A DNA stretch of 64,000 bases from Avibacterium sp. 20-132 (GCF_023611925.1 NZ_CP091456.1:1530001-1594000), one strand, 5' to 3'. Counted from the first letter of the stretch, positions 48,711 through 59,416 are shown. A program made the numbers and translations. Notes: a model not told the origin generated them from the sequence alone.

Positions 48711-50135
48711 ATGACGCAAAAATTACATATTAAAACGTGGGGCTGTCAGATGAATGAGTATGATAGCTCAAAAATGGCAGATTTATTAAATAGTACGCAC
48801 GGTTTGGAATTAACCGAGATTCCTGAAGAAGCGGATGTGTTGCTGTTAAACACCTGTTCTATTCGTGAAAAAGCGCAGGAAAAAGTGTTTCATCAGTTAG
48901 GACGTTGGAAAGAATTAAAGAAAACAAATCCTGCGTTAGTGATTGGCGTAGGGGGGTGTGTGGCTTCACAAGAAGGCGATCATATTCGTAGCCGTGCGCC
49001 TTATGTTGATATTGTCTTTGGCCCACAAACCTTGCACCGCCTGCCTGAAATGATCAATCAGATTCGTGGAGGGAAAAGTTCCGTGGTGGACGTGAGTTTC
49101 CCTGAAATTGAAAAATTTGACCGTTTACCAGAACCGCGTGCTGAAGGGCCAACGGCCTTTGTGTCTATTATGGAAGGCTGTAATAAATATTGCACTTTCT
49201 GTGTTGTGCCTTATACCCGTGGCGAAGAAGTGAGCCGTCCGCTAGATGATGTGCTATTTGAGATCGCACAGCTAGCCGAACAAGGCGTACGTGAAGTGAA
49301 TTTATTAGGGCAAAATGTGAATGCGTACCGCGGGCCAACGCACGATGGGGGGATTTGTTCTTTTGCTGAATTATTGCGTTTAGTGGCGGCGATTGATGGC
49401 ATTGATCGTGTGCGTTTTACCACGAGCCACCCGATTGAATTTACGGATGATATTATTGAGGTTTATGCGGATACCCCTGAATTAGTTAGCTTTTTACATT
49501 TACCTGTACAAAGTGGTTCAGATCGTATTCTAAATCAAATGAAGCGTGGGCATACGGCATTGGAATATAAATCCATTATTCGCAAATTACGCAAAGTACG
49601 CCCGGATATTCAGATTAGCTCTGACTTTATTGTTGGTTTCCCCGGCGAAACAGAGCAAGATTTTGAAGATACAATGAATCTGATTGCACAAGTAAATTTC
49701 GATATGAGCTTTAGCTTCATCTATTCTGCACGTCCGGGAACACCTGCAGCGGATATTCCTGATGATGTGAGCGAAGAGGAGAAAAAACAACGCTTATATG
49801 TGCTACAACAACGCATTAACAATCAAGCGGCACAATTTAGCCGGGCAATGCTTGGCACAGAACAGCGCGTGTTAGTGGAAGGCCCCTCTAAAAAAGATAT
49901 TATGGAATTGACTGGTCGAACTGAAACAAATCGGATTGTGAATTTTATCGGAACACCAGATATGATTGGTAAGTTTGTTGATATTAAAATCACCGATGTA
50001 TTCACCAACTCTCTGCGTGGTGATGTTGTGCGCACCGAAGATCAAATGGGTTTGCGTGTCGTGCAATCCCCACAAGCCGTGATTAACCGCACGCGCAAGG
50101 AAGATGAACTCGGTGTAGGGCATTATCAAGGCTAA
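48711..50135 (+). CDS. miaB: tRNA-2-methylthio-N6-dimethylallyladenosine synthase MiaB
   Basis: A radical-SAM methylthiotransferase acting at A37 of tRNAs reading UNN codons. The N-terminal UPF0004 domain supplies three cluster cysteines ([27 protein letters not shown]). The radical-[14 protein letters not shown] motif is at about 157-167, and a TRAM domain closes the protein. It has 474 residues, E. coli length. The uptake-signal pair upstream (about 48535-48572) belongs to the ubiF/miaB divergent gap. Confidence 0.97.
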   Translation: MTQKLHIKTWGCQMNEYDSSKMADLLNSTHGLELTEIPEEADVLLLNTCSIREKAQEKVFHQLGRWKELKKTNPALVIGVGGCVASQEGDHIRSRAPYVDIVFGPQTLHRLPEMINQIRGGKSSVVDVSFPEIEKFDRLPEPRAEGPTAFVSIMEGCNKYCTFCVVPYTRGEEVSRPLDDVLFEIAQLAEQGVREVNLLGQNVNAYRGPTHDGGICSFAELLRLVAAIDGIDRVRFTTSHPIEFTDDIIEVYADTPELVSFLHLPVQSGSDRILNQMKRGHTALEYKSIIRKLRKVRPDIQISSDFIVGFPGETEQDFEDTMNLIAQVNFDMSFSFIYSARPGTPAADIPDDVSEEEKKQRLYVLQQRINNQAAQFSRAMLGTEQRVLVEGPSKKDIMELTGRTETNRIVNFIGTPDMIGKFVDIKITDVFTNSLRGDVVRTEDQMGLRVVQSPQAVINRTRKEDELGVGHYQG

Positions 50136-50188
50136 CTTGCTGAACCTGTGGGGATAATGTCAATTTTTAAGCACTGAGATCTTGATGA

Positions 50189-50220
50189 AAAAAAGCTGAT
50201 TACAATGTAATCAGCTTTTT
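50189..50220. terminator. Bidirectional terminator miaB/prs
   Basis: AAAAAGCTGATTACA pairs with TGTAATCAGCTTTTT, a 15-bp stem with A and T flanks between convergent genes. Confidence 0.93.
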
Positions 50221-50253
50221 GTTTTGTTGTTTCTGTTTTGTGTATCTATGCAA

Positions 50254-51201
50254 CTAGCTAAACATTGCAGAGATCGATTCTTCGTTACTAATACGGCGAA
50301 TGGCTTCAGCAAGCATACTTGAAAGCGTAAGCACCCGCACTTTACCTAACGCTTTGATTTCAGGAATAAGTGGGATTGTATCGGTTACGACGATTTCATC
50401 AAGGGCATCACTGGCAAGGTTCTTCGCGGCTGACCCAGAGAATACTGCGTGGGTTGCGTAAGCAAAGACACGTCTCGCACCACGTTCTTTTAAGGCTTCT
50501 GCTGCTTTGCATAGTGTTCCCCCTGTATCGATCATATCATCAACAAGAATACAATCACGTCCAGCCACATCACCAATAATATGCATTACTTGTGCGACAT
50601 TCGCTTTTGGACGACGTTTATCAATGATTGCCATATCGGTATCGTTGAGCAATTTAGCAACTGCACGAGCGCGAACCACACCGCCAATATCAGGCGAAAC
50701 AACGATTGGATTTTCAAGATCGGTTTTCTTTAAAATATCGTGAATTAACACTGGAGAACCAAATACGTTATCCACAGGGACATCAAAGAAACCTTGAATT
50801 TGTTCTGCGTGAAGATCACAAGTTAAAACGCGATCCACCCCAACGCTTGATAAGAAATCTGCCACGACTTTTGCTGTGATTGGAACACGAGCAGAGCGTA
50901 CACGGCGATCTTGACGCGCATAGCCGAAATAAGGGATTACCGCAGTGATACGGCCTGCTGATGCACGGCGTAAGGCATCAACCATCACAAGTAATTCCAT
51001 TAGGTTATCATTTGTTGGCGCGCAGGTTGATTGAATAATGAAAACATCACTACCACGCACGTTTTCATTGATCTGAACTTGAATTTCTCCATCACTAAAA
51101 CGTCCCACAGTGGCATCACCCAGTGAGAGATATAAGCGTTCAGAAATTCGTTTTGCTAGTTCTGGCGTTGCATTACCAGCGAAAAGTTTTATGTCAGGCA
51201 T
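50254..51201 (-). CDS. prs: Ribose-phosphate pyrophosphokinase (PRPP synthetase)
   Basis: Makes PRPP from ribose 5-phosphate and ATP for nucleotides, His and Trp. The 315 residues carry the [20 protein letters not shown] block, the catalytic flexible loop, and the PRPP-binding [15 protein letters not shown] (about 214-228). It is the last gene of lolB-ispE-prs, 51 bases after ispE, the order found in E. coli. Confidence 0.98.
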   Translation of the reverse strand: MPDIKLFAGNATPELAKRISERLYLSLGDATVGRFSDGEIQVQINENVRGSDVFIIQSTCAPTNDNLMELLVMVDALRRASAGRITAVIPYFGYARQDRRVRSARVPITAKVVADFLSSVGVDRVLTCDLHAEQIQGFFDVPVDNVFGSPVLIHDILKKTDLENPIVVSPDIGGVVRARAVAKLLNDTDMAIIDKRRPKANVAQVMHIIGDVAGRDCILVDDMIDTGGTLCKAAEALKERGARRVFAYATHAVFSGSAAKNLASDALDEIVVTDTIPLIPEIKALGKVRVLTLSSMLAEAIRRISNEESISAMFS

Positions 51202-51252
51202 TGTAAAATTAACCTCAGAATTTTAGATGGAAGAATGTGTAACATATTGATC

Positions 51253-52146
51253 TTATTTGAATAAATGTTTCATCACTTGATGCAATGGCGAAACATTCAC
51301 TCCTTGTGCAACAAAACCAAAACAGTCTTTTGGCTTATTTAGAAATACTGCTTGAGCAGATTGAGCATCGTCAAATTCTGCGAAAACACAAGCCCCTGTT
51401 CCCGTTAGTCTTGCGGGGGCATATTGTAACAACCAGCCCAGTAGTTCTTCAACCTCTGGATAATGATCTCGCACAATTTTTTCGCAATCGTTTGTATAAT
51501 TTTCAGCTAAAAGTTGTGAAAGAGGCTTTTTGGGGGTATTGCGTGGCAAATGAGGATCTTGAAAAATAAGCCCTGTTGAAATAGAAACCTCAGGTTTTAG
51601 CACCACATACCATTTTTCTGGTGGATAACAATAATCAATTTTTTCTCCTACTCCTTCAGCAAAAGCCGCTTTACCGTGAACAAAGATTGGCACATCCGCC
51701 CCCAGTTGTAAGCTTAATTCCGCTAAGTCTTTAAGAGAACATTGGGTATTCCACAACGTATTAAGTGCTACCAGTGTCGTCGCCGCATTTGATGAGCCTC
51801 CGCCAACGCCGCCTCCCATTGGCAAGATTTTATCCAAGTGAATCTTCGCGCCTAGTTGGCAACCTGTATGCTGTTGGAGTAAACGCGCGGCACGATAAAT
51901 GAGATTCTCTTCTTGTTTTAATTGAGGTATCTCTGGTGAGAGAAGAATCTGTGAATCCTCCCTTACCTCAATGTCTAGCCAATCGCCAAAATCCAGAAAT
52001 TGGAACAGGGTTTGCAATTCGTGGTAGCCATTTTCCAAGCGTCCATTAATATAAAGAAACAAATTTAATTTTGCAGGGCTAGGAAAGCGGTATCGTCCAT
52101 TTTTTGGTGGATTTAAAAGTGCGGTGGAAAAATGATAATTTTTCAT
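51253..52146 (-). CDS. ispE: 4-diphosphocytidyl-2-C-methyl-D-erythritol kinase
   Basis: A GHMP kinase in the MEP isoprenoid pathway. The start is taken as the ATG at 52146, which overlaps the lolB stop in TAATG (translational coupling); an in-frame TTG at 52158 lies inside lolB. The 297-residue product has [16 protein letters not shown] near the N-terminus, the ATP loop [16 protein letters not shown], and [12 protein letters not shown] near the end. All three GHMP motifs are intact. Confidence 0.96.
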   Translation of the reverse strand: MKNYHFSTALLNPPKNGRYRFPSPAKLNLFLYINGRLENGYHELQTLFQFLDFGDWLDIEVREDSQILLSPEIPQLKQEENLIYRAARLLQQHTGCQLGAKIHLDKILPMGGGVGGGSSNAATTLVALNTLWNTQCSLKDLAELSLQLGADVPIFVHGKAAFAEGVGEKIDYCYPPEKWYVVLKPEVSISTGLIFQDPHLPRNTPKKPLSQLLAENYTNDCEKIVRDHYPEVEELLGWLLQYAPARLTGTGACVFAEFDDAQSAQAVFLNKPKDCFGFVAQGVNVSPLHQVMKHLFK

Positions 52147-52775
52147 TAGTATTTCCAATGATTAACGCGAATTTTTAAGGTTTGTTGGGCGTTTTTTAGC
52201 AAAATATCTCGTGGCAAGGCGGGCGAGCGTTCTTGGTGATAATTCAAATAATCTACCGTCCATTGTTCATCATTTATGCGATAAGTGAAGTTCGCCAGCA
52301 AATGGTTTGTCCCTACGTTGTAATCTTGCTGATTGTTTGGTTCCCCTTTTAGCCAAGTGGCCAGTTGGGTGAGAGGAATATCCATTCCGATAATTTCACG
52401 TAATAATCGTTGCGCATCTTTTGCAGAACGCTGATTACCTTTTTCATCAGAAATGGTTAAACCTTGCGTGTGCATTTTGAAGGTAAGTTTTGCGCGGCTT
52501 AGTGCAGAAGAAAGTATCAGTGTATAGGCGGTGGGGGTTTGATATTGCCAATCAAAGGCAGTAGAAAAGCGCTGTTTGGTGCTGATATAGCCAATTTGCC
52601 CTTCTGCGTGATAGGCTTGGATTTGTTGAATTTGTTGCAAATGTTGCTGCCAAGTGCGGTCGTTTTTTTCAATATATTGCACATTGGTTGGACGGTTCTC
52701 ATCAATATCAAGCGCACAGCCAGCCAGTAACAAACTGATAATTAAAGGAATAAAAAGGGTTTTTAAGGAGTTCAT
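52146..52775 (-). CDS. lolB: Outer-membrane lipoprotein receptor LolB
   Basis: Receives lipoproteins from LolA and inserts them in the outer membrane. The 209-residue precursor has a lipoprotein signal peptide with lipobox LLAGC (Cys19). A LolA/B-type half-barrel follows, with [20 protein letters not shown] and [17 protein letters not shown]. It is first in lolB-ispE-prs and its stop overlaps the ispE start. An uptake signal and its complement lie near the gene's N-terminal portion. Confidence 0.94.
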   Translation of the reverse strand: MNSLKTLFIPLIISLLLAGCALDIDENRPTNVQYIEKNDRTWQQHLQQIQQIQAYHAEGQIGYISTKQRFSTAFDWQYQTPTAYTLILSSALSRAKLTFKMHTQGLTISDEKGNQRSAKDAQRLLREIIGMDIPLTQLATWLKGEPNNQQDYNVGTNHLLANFTYRINDEQWTVDYLNYHQERSPALPRDILLKNAQQTLKIRVNHWKY

Positions 52776-52862
52776 TATGTGATACCAGAAAAATTTTGGA
52801 GCATTTTAAGGGGTTAGTGGAAATTAGTAAAGGCAAGCCGTTTGAAGAGAAAGCAAAAAATG

Positions 52863-52906
52863 AGTGCGGTGGAAAAATTTTTATTTTTATACCGCACTTA
52901 AAAAAT
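52863..52906. terminator. Uptake-signal hairpin downstream of arcA
   Basis: AGTGCGGT (52863-52870) pairs with ACCGCACT (52891-52898). On the minus strand it is followed by a T-rich stretch, terminating arcA. The remaining bases up to lolB hold no further feature. Confidence 0.65.
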
Positions 52907-52915
52907 TCGCTTATC

Positions 52916-53629
52916 TTATGCCTCAATTTCCCCACAAAAACGATATCCTTCACCGTGAATGGTGGAGATAAGTTCTGGGGTATCAGGGTGATCTTCAAAA
53001 TGCTTACGAATGCGGCGAATGGTTACATCCACGGTTCTATCTTGCGGTTTTAGTTCACGTCCAGTCATTTTTTTCAATAATTCTTCACGAGATTGAATTT
53101 TCCCCGGGTTTTCGCAAAATTGTAACATCGCACGGAATTCACTACGCGGTAGTTTGTATTCTTCACCTTCTGGATTAATCAATGTGCGGCTGTTGAGATC
53201 TAACGTCCAGCCATTAAAACGATATTGTTCCACTTGTTGCAAGGTGTGTTTGGTGTTTTCAGCCATAGTGCGTTGTAATAAATTTCTCGCACGAATCGTT
53301 AATTCTCTTGGATTAAATGGCTTGGTGATGTAATCATCCGCGCCAATTTCTAAGCCTAAGATTTTATCCACTTCATTATCGCGCCCAGTGAGGAACATTA
53401 ACGCGGTGTTGGTTGTTTCACGCAATTCTCGTGCAAGCATTAGTCCATTTTTGCCGGGTAAATTAATGTCCATAATGACTAGGTTAATTTCTTGGCTGGA
53501 AAGAATGTTGTGCATTTGTACGCCGTCATTGGCTTCAAATACGTCATATCCTTCTGCTTCAAAAATGCTTTTTAGCGTGTTCCTTGTAATGGCTTCATCT
53601 TCAACGATCAAAACTTTTGCTGTAACCAT
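52916..53629 (-). CDS. arcA: Aerobic respiration control response regulator ArcA
   Basis: The OmpR-family regulator of the ArcAB system, repressing aerobic genes when the quinone pool is reduced. It has a receiver domain with phosphoacceptor Asp54 (VIMDINLPG) and the conserved Lys in DYITKPFNP, and a winged helix ([35 protein letters not shown]). The 237 residues closely follow E. coli ArcA. arcB is not in the window. Confidence 0.98.
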   Translation of the reverse strand: MVTAKVLIVEDEAITRNTLKSIFEAEGYDVFEANDGVQMHNILSSQEINLVIMDINLPGKNGLMLARELRETTNTALMFLTGRDNEVDKILGLEIGADDYITKPFNPRELTIRARNLLQRTMAENTKHTLQQVEQYRFNGWTLDLNSRTLINPEGEEYKLPRSEFRAMLQFCENPGKIQSREELLKKMTGRELKPQDRTVDVTIRRIRKHFEDHPDTPELISTIHGEGYRFCGEIEA

Positions 53630-53795
53630 ATTAACGTCTTCCTTTCCAATTTTTATTGGCGATTTAAACTAATAATTCTGAGGTATTCTAAGTTCGCCAT
53701 TGTATAATTGCAACATTATTGTAACAAGTATAAGTGGTGAATTCTGTTTAATTTTATGATCTAAATCATAGGTTTAATGGATTTAAGGCGATAAG

Positions 53796-53828
53796 AAAAA
53801 AACGCCCTCTAGCAAACTTAGAGGGCGA
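53796..53828 (-). terminator. Terminator of the L31/L36 unit
   Basis: On the minus strand CGCCCTCTA pairs with TAGAGGGCG and is followed by seven T, 26 bases after the L36 gene. Confidence 0.9.
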
Positions 53829-53853
53829 TATGGATAAATAATGTTACAAATAA

Positions 53854-53997
53854 TTAACGCTTTTTCTTTTTTCCACCTTGTCGTGCTTTAAAGCGAGGGT
53901 TTTCTTTGCAAATGACATAAACAACACCGTGTCTGCGAACCACTTTACATTTAGGATGGCGTGTTTTTGCGGTTTTTAATGAGGAAAGGACCTGCAT
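53854..53997 (-). CDS. rpmJ2: 50S ribosomal protein L36, alternative (zinc-independent) form
   Basis: A 47-residue protein ([17 protein letters not shown] ... [17 protein letters not shown] and a KKKKR tail) corresponding to E. coli YkgO, the L36 paralog with a longer N-terminus and no full zinc-ribbon Cys set. It lies nine bases after the type B L31 gene, the same pairing as ykgM-ykgO, and should replace the zinc-binding L36 when zinc is scarce. Confidence 0.93.
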   Translation of the reverse strand: MQVLSSLKTAKTRHPKCKVVRRHGVVYVICKENPRFKARQGGKKKKR

Positions 53998-54006
53998 AAT
54001 GTCTCC

Positions 54007-54273
54007 TTATTTTGATTTGAGTGAGCCAAATTTGCTATATCTGTTCAGGAAGCTACTTGCTCTGCCTTCATTATTAATTTGTCTTGTTTTGCCAGTATAA
54101 AATGGGTGCGAGGCAGAGGAGGTATCACACATAAATACGGGATACTCTTTGCCATCTTCCCATTTCATCGTTTGTGTAGTTCTGGCACAAGAACGAATTA
54201 AAAAGCCTTGTTTGGCGTTACTGTCATAAAAAAGTACCGTACGGTAATTTTCAGGATGAATTCCTTTTTTCAT
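54007..54273 (-). CDS. rpmE2: 50S ribosomal protein L31, type B (zinc-independent)
   Basis: An 88-residue L31 paralog of the YkgM type ([33 protein letters not shown]). It lacks the CXXC zinc pair of the primary L31, so expression under zinc limitation frees zinc from ribosomes. It forms a two-gene unit with rpmJ2. A Fur/Zur-like dyad lies 53 bases upstream of the start. Confidence 0.96.
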   Translation of the reverse strand: MKKGIHPENYRTVLFYDSNAKQGFLIRSCARTTQTMKWEDGKEYPVFMCDTSSASHPFYTGKTRQINNEGRASSFLNRYSKFGSLKSK

Positions 54274-54325
54274 TTGATAGCCTCTTATTTTTTATTGCGA
54301 AATAACTAAGGTGGGCATACTATAT

Positions 54326-54343
54326 CAAATAATAACGATTATC
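54326..54343 (-). promoter_or_regulatory. Possible Zur/Fur-family operator upstream of rpmE2-rpmJ2
   Basis: On the minus strand GATAATCGTTATTATTTG resembles the Fur-family 19-mer (GATAAT repeats). The downstream genes are classic Zur targets, so a Zur site is expected in this gap. The match is imperfect and the region is A/T-rich, so confidence is low. The rest of the gap up to dsbD shows nothing else. Confidence 0.35.
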
Positions 54344-54512
54344 AACTCTTATTTTTCTTTAAGAATTAAGTAAGGTGAAGGTAAGCGAAGAAAATAAGAT
54401 AAAGTGAAAGAACTCAAGACTTTTTATCCATCTAGCCTGTTGATACTGTGCTAGAATAAGCCCACACAAATGAGCTTTATGTTTTAATATTTAATCAGGG
54501 TAGTAAGCGAGA

Positions 54513-56228
54513 ATGAAAAAGATTTTTACCTTTTTGTTTTGTTTTTGTACCGCACTTGTGGCACAGGCAGGGCTGTTTGATAGCAAACCGCGATTTTTTC
54601 ACGCGGATGAGGCGTTTCAATTTTCTACCCAATCTAATGGGGAGAATTTGCAGTTAATATGGCAAATTGCACCCGATTATTATCTTTATAAAAAAGAAAT
54701 TTCAGTTGAACAAGCGGAACAAAAAGTCGCACATTTACCGTTTCCACCCGCAGAAAAATATCAAGATGAATTTTTTGGTGAAACGGAAATTTACCGTAAT
54801 CATTTAGCCTTAACTGTGCCAATTTCATCAACAACACCACACACAGTTAGCGTGACCTACCAAGGTTGCACCAAAGGGTTTTGTTACCCGCCAGAAACCA
54901 AAATTGTGCAATGGCAGCCTTCATCATTAGATTTAGTAGAAAAATCTTCGCCCAAAAACACCGCACTTATGCCAGCATTAAATGAACAGCAATCTTTGGC
55001 GCAACGTCTCTTTGAAAGCAAGTATGCTGTGTTTGGTTTTTTCTTATTAGGCGTTGGTTTGGCATTTACCCCTTGTGTATTGCCAATGTTACCGTTGCTC
55101 TCCGCGGTGGTGATTGGTAGCGGGCAACGTCCAAGCACCGTGCGTGCCTTAGGCTTGAGTTTGGCTTATATTCAAGGAATGGCATTGACTTACACCTTGC
55201 TTGGTTTAGCGGTGGCTGCGATAGGCTTGCCGTTTCAAATTGCACTGCAAAGTCCTTATGTGCTAATCGGTTTATCGTTGATTTTTATTTTGCTTGCCTT
55301 ATCAATGTTTGGTGTATTCACCTTACAATTGCCTTCATCATTGCAAACAAAGCTGACCTTATTAAGCCAAAAACAAAAGGGCGGTGCGTTTGGTGGCGTT
55401 TTTGTAATGGGAATGATCGCAGGACTTGTGGCATCACCTTGCACTTCCGCGCCATTATCGGGGGCATTACTTTATGTCGCGCAAAGCGGTGATTTATTTA
55501 CGGGGGCGATTACCCTTTATTTACTCGCCTTAGGAATGGGCGTGCCATTGATTCTAGCTACGGTTTTCGGTAATCGCATCTTGCCAAAATCGGGTGATTG
55601 GTTAGAAAAAGTGAAAGTGATTTTCGGCTTTGTTATGCTTGCTTTGCCAGTTTTCCTACTTTCTCGCATTTTGCCCGAAATCTGGGAAAACCGCTTATGG
55701 GCGTTGCTTGGTGTGTCTTTCTGCTTATGGGCAGGCTTGCAAATAAAGGCGCGAGGCATTGGCTGGGTGTTGCGTATTGGCTTTTTCATCTTAGCAATGA
55801 TGTTGGTTAAGCCCTTGCAAGGGTGGCTGTGGGCTGAATCTAATTTAGTGCAAGTAACAAACGCTCATCAAAATACTTTTCAAAAAGTAAGTACTTATGA
55901 AGAGCTGCAAAAAATCTTGCAAAAAAACGACCGCACTTTTGCTATGCTTGATTTGTACGCTGATTGGTGTGTGGCGTGCAAGGAATTTGAAAAATACACT
56001 TTTTCTGATCCCAAGGTTCAGCAGGCGTTTGACAATATTTTATTGTTACAAGTTGATATGACAAAAAATAGCAATGAAAACAAAGCATTAATGGAAAAAT
56101 TAAATGTGCTAGGGTTACCAACCCTTATCTTTTTTGATCAGCAAGGTAATGAAATTGAATCCGCTCGAATTACAGGATTTATGAATGGCGATACATTTTT
56201 TCATTGGTTGAAAGAGCGTTTGAAGTAG
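54513..56228 (+). CDS. dsbD: Thiol:disulfide interchange protein DsbD
   Basis: Passes electrons from cytoplasmic thioredoxin to periplasmic DsbC, DsbG and CcmG. The signal peptide is residues 1-19 (cut AQA/GLF). The periplasmic alpha domain has the CTKGFCYPP cysteine pair. The eight-helix membrane domain has Cys residues in FTPCVLPMLPL and ASPCTSAPL. A C-terminal thioredoxin-like gamma domain has CVAC at 486-489. All three Cys pairs are present; 571 residues matches E. coli (565). The partner trxA lies convergent just downstream. Confidence 0.97.
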   Translation: MKKIFTFLFCFCTALVAQAGLFDSKPRFFHADEAFQFSTQSNGENLQLIWQIAPDYYLYKKEISVEQAEQKVAHLPFPPAEKYQDEFFGETEIYRNHLALTVPISSTTPHTVSVTYQGCTKGFCYPPETKIVQWQPSSLDLVEKSSPKNTALMPALNEQQSLAQRLFESKYAVFGFFLLGVGLAFTPCVLPMLPLLSAVVIGSGQRPSTVRALGLSLAYIQGMALTYTLLGLAVAAIGLPFQIALQSPYVLIGLSLIFILLALSMFGVFTLQLPSSLQTKLTLLSQKQKGGAFGGVFVMGMIAGLVASPCTSAPLSGALLYVAQSGDLFTGAITLYLLALGMGVPLILATVFGNRILPKSGDWLEKVKVIFGFVMLALPVFLLSRILPEIWENRLWALLGVSFCLWAGLQIKARGIGWVLRIGFFILAMMLVKPLQGWLWAESNLVQVTNAHQNTFQKVSTYEELQKILQKNDRTFAMLDLYADWCVACKEFEKYTFSDPKVQQAFDNILLLQVDMTKNSNENKALMEKLNVLGLPTLIFFDQQGNEIESARITGFMNGDTFFHWLKERLK

Positions 56229-56303
56229 ATAAATTTTGTGTAATTTTGGGAACTTTGCCAAGTTAAGGAAGAGAGAGAATGCAAAATTTCTACCATTGAA
56301 ATG

Positions 56304-56338
56304 AAAATAACCTCATCATTTGATGAGGTTATTTTTTA
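56304..56338. terminator. Bidirectional terminator dsbD/trxA
   Basis: AAAATAACCTCATCA pairs with TGATGAGGTTATTTT around a short TT loop, with a T run after it, between convergent genes. Confidence 0.93.
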
Positions 56339-56345
56339 GAGGAAA

Positions 56346-56669
56346 TTAACTATTTTGCGCAATAAATGCCGCTAATTGATTTTTTGGTAATGCACCTACT
56401 TGTGTTGCGACAGCTTTTCCTTCTTTAAACATTAATAATGTTGGAATACTGCGAACGCCAAATTGGGCTGGGGTGGCTTGGTTTTCGTCAATGTTAATTT
56501 TTACGATTTTGACTTTATCACCAAGTTCTGCAGCTAATTCATCAAGAATAGGGCCAACCATACGGCAAGGACCACACCAAGGCGCCCAAAAATCTAATAA
56601 TACAGGGACATCAGATCTTAAAACATCTGCCTCGAAAGTGGCGTCAGTAGTATGTAATACTTCACTCAT
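56346..56669 (-). CDS. trxA: Thioredoxin 1
   Basis: A general protein-disulfide reductase with active-site WCGPC (Cys32, Cys35) and cis-Pro in RSIPTLLMF. The start is the ATG at 56669 after AAGGA, giving 107 residues (MSEVLHTTD), typical of TrxA (109). The open frame extends 28 codons further upstream, but that extension has no ribosome-binding site and no homology I recognise. It supplies electrons to DsbD encoded next door. Confidence 0.97.
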   Translation of the reverse strand: MSEVLHTTDATFEADVLRSDVPVLLDFWAPWCGPCRMVGPILDELAAELGDKVKIVKINIDENQATPAQFGVRSIPTLLMFKEGKAVATQVGALPKNQLAAFIAQNS

Positions 56670-56777
56670 TTTATTTTCCTTATTTTTTGTTTCTAGCCAT
56701 ATTGGCGTGATTGCTAAAGTGTGGGCATCATAGCATAAAATCAAGTTGCTCACACTAATCAGTTCAATTGTTAAAAG

Positions 56778-57773
56778 TTAAGAAGATAACACTAGGTTAG
56801 GGCAAGGCTTACCTGTTTGCAAGGTATAAATATTCTCTAAGGTAACATTAGAAATACTGGTTAGCGCTTCTTCAGTAAGAAATGCTTGATGCCCTGTTAA
56901 AAGTACATTATGGCACGATGATAAACGGCGGAAGACATCATCTTGAATCACTTCGTTTGATTTATCTTCAAAGAATAGCTCACGTTCATTTTCGTACACA
57001 TCCATTCCTAATGCGCCAATTTTACGTTGTTTTAACGCATCTATTGCGGCTTGTGTATCAATCAATGTTCCACGACTTGTATTGATAATCATCACCCCAT
57101 CACGCATTTTAGCAAAGGCATCACGATTGAGTAGATGATAATTTTCTGGCGTAGCAGGGCAGTGCAACGTGATAATATGTGATTTTGCATACAATTCATC
57201 TAATTCAACATATTCTGCGCCTAATTCTTCGGCAACAGGATTTTTAAACGGATCGTAAGCCAAAATATGCATACCAAATCCTTTTAAGATGCGCATTACC
57301 GCAATGCCGATTTTTCCTGTACCAATCACGCCAACGGTGCGTCCGTGCATATTAAAGCCGGTTAAACCCTCAAGAGAGAAATTCGCTTCTCTTGTTCTTT
57401 GATAAGCACGATGAATTTTACGGTTTAGCGTTAGCATTAAACCAACGGTATGCTCAGCCACCGCCTCTGGTGAATAGGCTGGCACACGAACCACTTGAAT
57501 GCCTAATTCTTGTGCTGCTTTGAGATCGACATTATTAAAACCAGCACAACGCAACGCCACCATTTTTACGCCAAGTGCGGCGAGTTTTTCTAATACTTTT
57601 CGACTGCCATCGTCATTCACGAAAATACACACCACATCGCAATGTTCCGCCATTTTCGCTGTCGATTCCGTGAGCATAAAATCAAAAAATTCCAGCTCGA
57701 AGCCGTATTTCACATTGACCAATTCTAAATATTTACGATCGTAGCTTTTGGTACTATAAACAGCGACTTTCAT
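56778..57773 (-). CDS. ldhA: Fermentative D-lactate dehydrogenase
   Basis: Reduces pyruvate to D-lactate with NADH. The 331-residue 2-hydroxyacid dehydrogenase has the NAD fold TVGVIGTGKIGIAV (about 146-159), the substrate Arg in NTSRGTLID, Glu in the GMDVYENE block and the catalytic His in LTGHQAFLT. It is close in length to E. coli LdhA (329). metB lies 15 bases upstream and codirectional, so the two may share a transcript. Confidence 0.95.
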   Translation of the reverse strand: MKVAVYSTKSYDRKYLELVNVKYGFELEFFDFMLTESTAKMAEHCDVVCIFVNDDGSRKVLEKLAALGVKMVALRCAGFNNVDLKAAQELGIQVVRVPAYSPEAVAEHTVGLMLTLNRKIHRAYQRTREANFSLEGLTGFNMHGRTVGVIGTGKIGIAVMRILKGFGMHILAYDPFKNPVAEELGAEYVELDELYAKSHIITLHCPATPENYHLLNRDAFAKMRDGVMIINTSRGTLIDTQAAIDALKQRKIGALGMDVYENERELFFEDKSNEVIQDDVFRRLSSCHNVLLTGHQAFLTEEALTSISNVTLENIYTLQTGKPCPNLVLSS

Positions 57774-57788
57774 TATCTTTTCTCCGTT

Positions 57789-58901
57789 TTATGAGTTTAA
57801 TTGGGCGAAGGCTTGTAGTAGATCCGCTTTGAGATCTTCCACATCTTCCAATCCCACCGAGAAACGTAGCAGGCAATTACACACACCACGGGCAATACGT
57901 TCTGCTTCTGGAATATCCATATGCGTTTGGGTTGCAGGGTAGGTGATGAAACTTTCTGTACCGCCAAGGCTTTCAGCAAAAGTAATGAGCTTAATTGCTT
58001 TTAAGAACGGATTTACCCAAGACTCTTCTTGCAAACGGAAAGAGAGCATTCCGCCTTTATTTGGATAAAGTACATCCTTCACTTGTGGTTGGCTTGCGAG
58101 GAATTTCGCTAATTCTTGTGCATTTTTTTGATGGCGTTCCATACGTAATGCTAAGGTTTTCATTCCGCGAATGGTTAAGAAACTATCAAATGGTGAAAGC
58201 ACTGCGCCCGCCCCATTTTGGATATAGAATAAACGATCACATAATTCTTGCCCATTGGCAACGACTAAACCCACTAACGCATCATTATGCCCTGCAAGAT
58301 ATTTTGTGCCACTGTGGATTACGATATCAGCGCCACATTCTAAAGGACGGAAGAGTACTGGCGTTAAGAATGTATTATCAACAATAAGTAACAAATTATG
58401 TTTTTTCGCCAATTTAGCAATAGCTGGCACATCGCATTCTTCCATTAACGGATTTGAAGGGGTTTCCACAAAAATCGCTTTGGTGTTTGGCGTAATGGCC
58501 TGCTCAATGGCATCAAGAGAGGCCGTATTGACATAAATAGGTTTCACGCCGTGCGTATTTTTATAGGCGAAATCTAATAAACGATAAGTACCGCCATACA
58601 CATCACTAGAGACAATCCATTCATCCGGAGAAGCAAATAACTGCATAATTAACTGAATGGCAGCCATACCTGAAGCGCAAGCAAAGCCTCTTTCACCGCC
58701 TTCTAATTTTGCAATAGTTTCTTCTAAAACGGTACGGGTTGGGTTTTTTGTTCGGGTATAATCATAACCGGTACTTTCACCAATACCGTGATGGCCATAG
58801 GCAGTGGAAAGAAAAATTGGCGTGGAAACGGCACCGGTTCTTTCATCTGTGCGATTGCCTGCTTGCGCGAGTAATGTTTCAATCTTATATTGTTGTGTCA
58901 T
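57789..58901 (-). CDS. metB: Cystathionine gamma-synthase
   Basis: A PLP enzyme joining O-succinyl- (or O-acetyl-) homoserine and cysteine in methionine synthesis. The 370 residues contain YDYTRTKNPTRTVLEE, ACASGMAAIQL, the PLP lysine in IHSGTKYLAGHND (about residue 197) and ESFITYPATQTH near the end. The Cys/Met PLP family is clear. Acyl specificity and the distinction from O-acylhomoserine sulfhydrylase are not decided by sequence alone. I see no convincing MetJ box in the 300-base gap upstream. Confidence 0.9.
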   Translation of the reverse strand: MTQQYKIETLLAQAGNRTDERTGAVSTPIFLSTAYGHHGIGESTGYDYTRTKNPTRTVLEETIAKLEGGERGFACASGMAAIQLIMQLFASPDEWIVSSDVYGGTYRLLDFAYKNTHGVKPIYVNTASLDAIEQAITPNTKAIFVETPSNPLMEECDVPAIAKLAKKHNLLLIVDNTFLTPVLFRPLECGADIVIHSGTKYLAGHNDALVGLVVANGQELCDRLFYIQNGAGAVLSPFDSFLTIRGMKTLALRMERHQKNAQELAKFLASQPQVKDVLYPNKGGMLSFRLQEESWVNPFLKAIKLITFAESLGGTESFITYPATQTHMDIPEAERIARGVCNCLLRFSVGLEDVEDLKADLLQAFAQLNS

Positions 58902-59164
58902 ATTCTTCCTCGTAAAAATTACAAAAAATTGTACCGCACTTTGTATTCATTAAAGAAAATAATTTTGTGCAGTCTTGATAAATAGAATAGTGCCATTTTG
59001 GCATAAAGGATCGCCTGTTGAAAGTAGATTTTAAATTTAGTTTGCTGATAAGACACAAGGATTAAAAACGATCTAAAATTATCCATAAATCGCTTTGTTT
59101 TAAAACAAGTTTGTTAGCTTTGCATTTTTTTTCATCAATCAATAATGTTTTTTCATATTTTTAA

Positions 59165-59192
59165 TTGACAGCGTTCAAGAAGTTAGTAAAAT
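59165..59192 (+). promoter_or_regulatory. Promoter of the tRNA cluster
   Basis: TTGACA (59165-59170) and TAAAAT (59187-59192) with a 16-base spacer, about 35 bases before tRNA-Gly. The 250 bases before it, back to metB, are A/T-rich and show one uptake signal (complement, about 58933) but no gene. Confidence 0.75.
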
Positions 59193-59226
59193 GCACGCCA
59201 CTGACAGCGAATGTGTTGCAGCGAAA

Positions 59227-59302
<76 letters not shown>

Positions 59303-59313
59303 ATTTGCGCTAC

Positions 59314-59387
59314 GGCGTGTTAGCAAAGCGGTTATGCACTGGATTGCAAATCCATGTAGCTCGGTTCGACTCCGGGACACGCCTCCA
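59314..59387 (+). tRNA. cysT: tRNA-Cys (GCA)
   Basis: A 74-base tRNA with CCA. The acceptor GGCGTGT pairs with ACACGCC; the anticodon GCA is in the loop of TGGATTGCAAATCCA; the T arm contains GGTTCGACTCC. Second gene in the cluster. Confidence 0.96.
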
Positions 59388-59416
59388 TATTTCAACCGCA
59401 GTCAGCATATCACTCA

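Noticed and set aside
56670..56753. 28-codon N-terminal extension of thioredoxin
   Set aside because: There is no ribosome-binding site at the upstream start, and the ATG at 56669 has AAGGA and gives normal TrxA length.
58902..59160. MetJ operator or small RNA upstream of metB
   Set aside because: No AGACGTCT-like tandem boxes and no clear promoter-terminator pair were seen.
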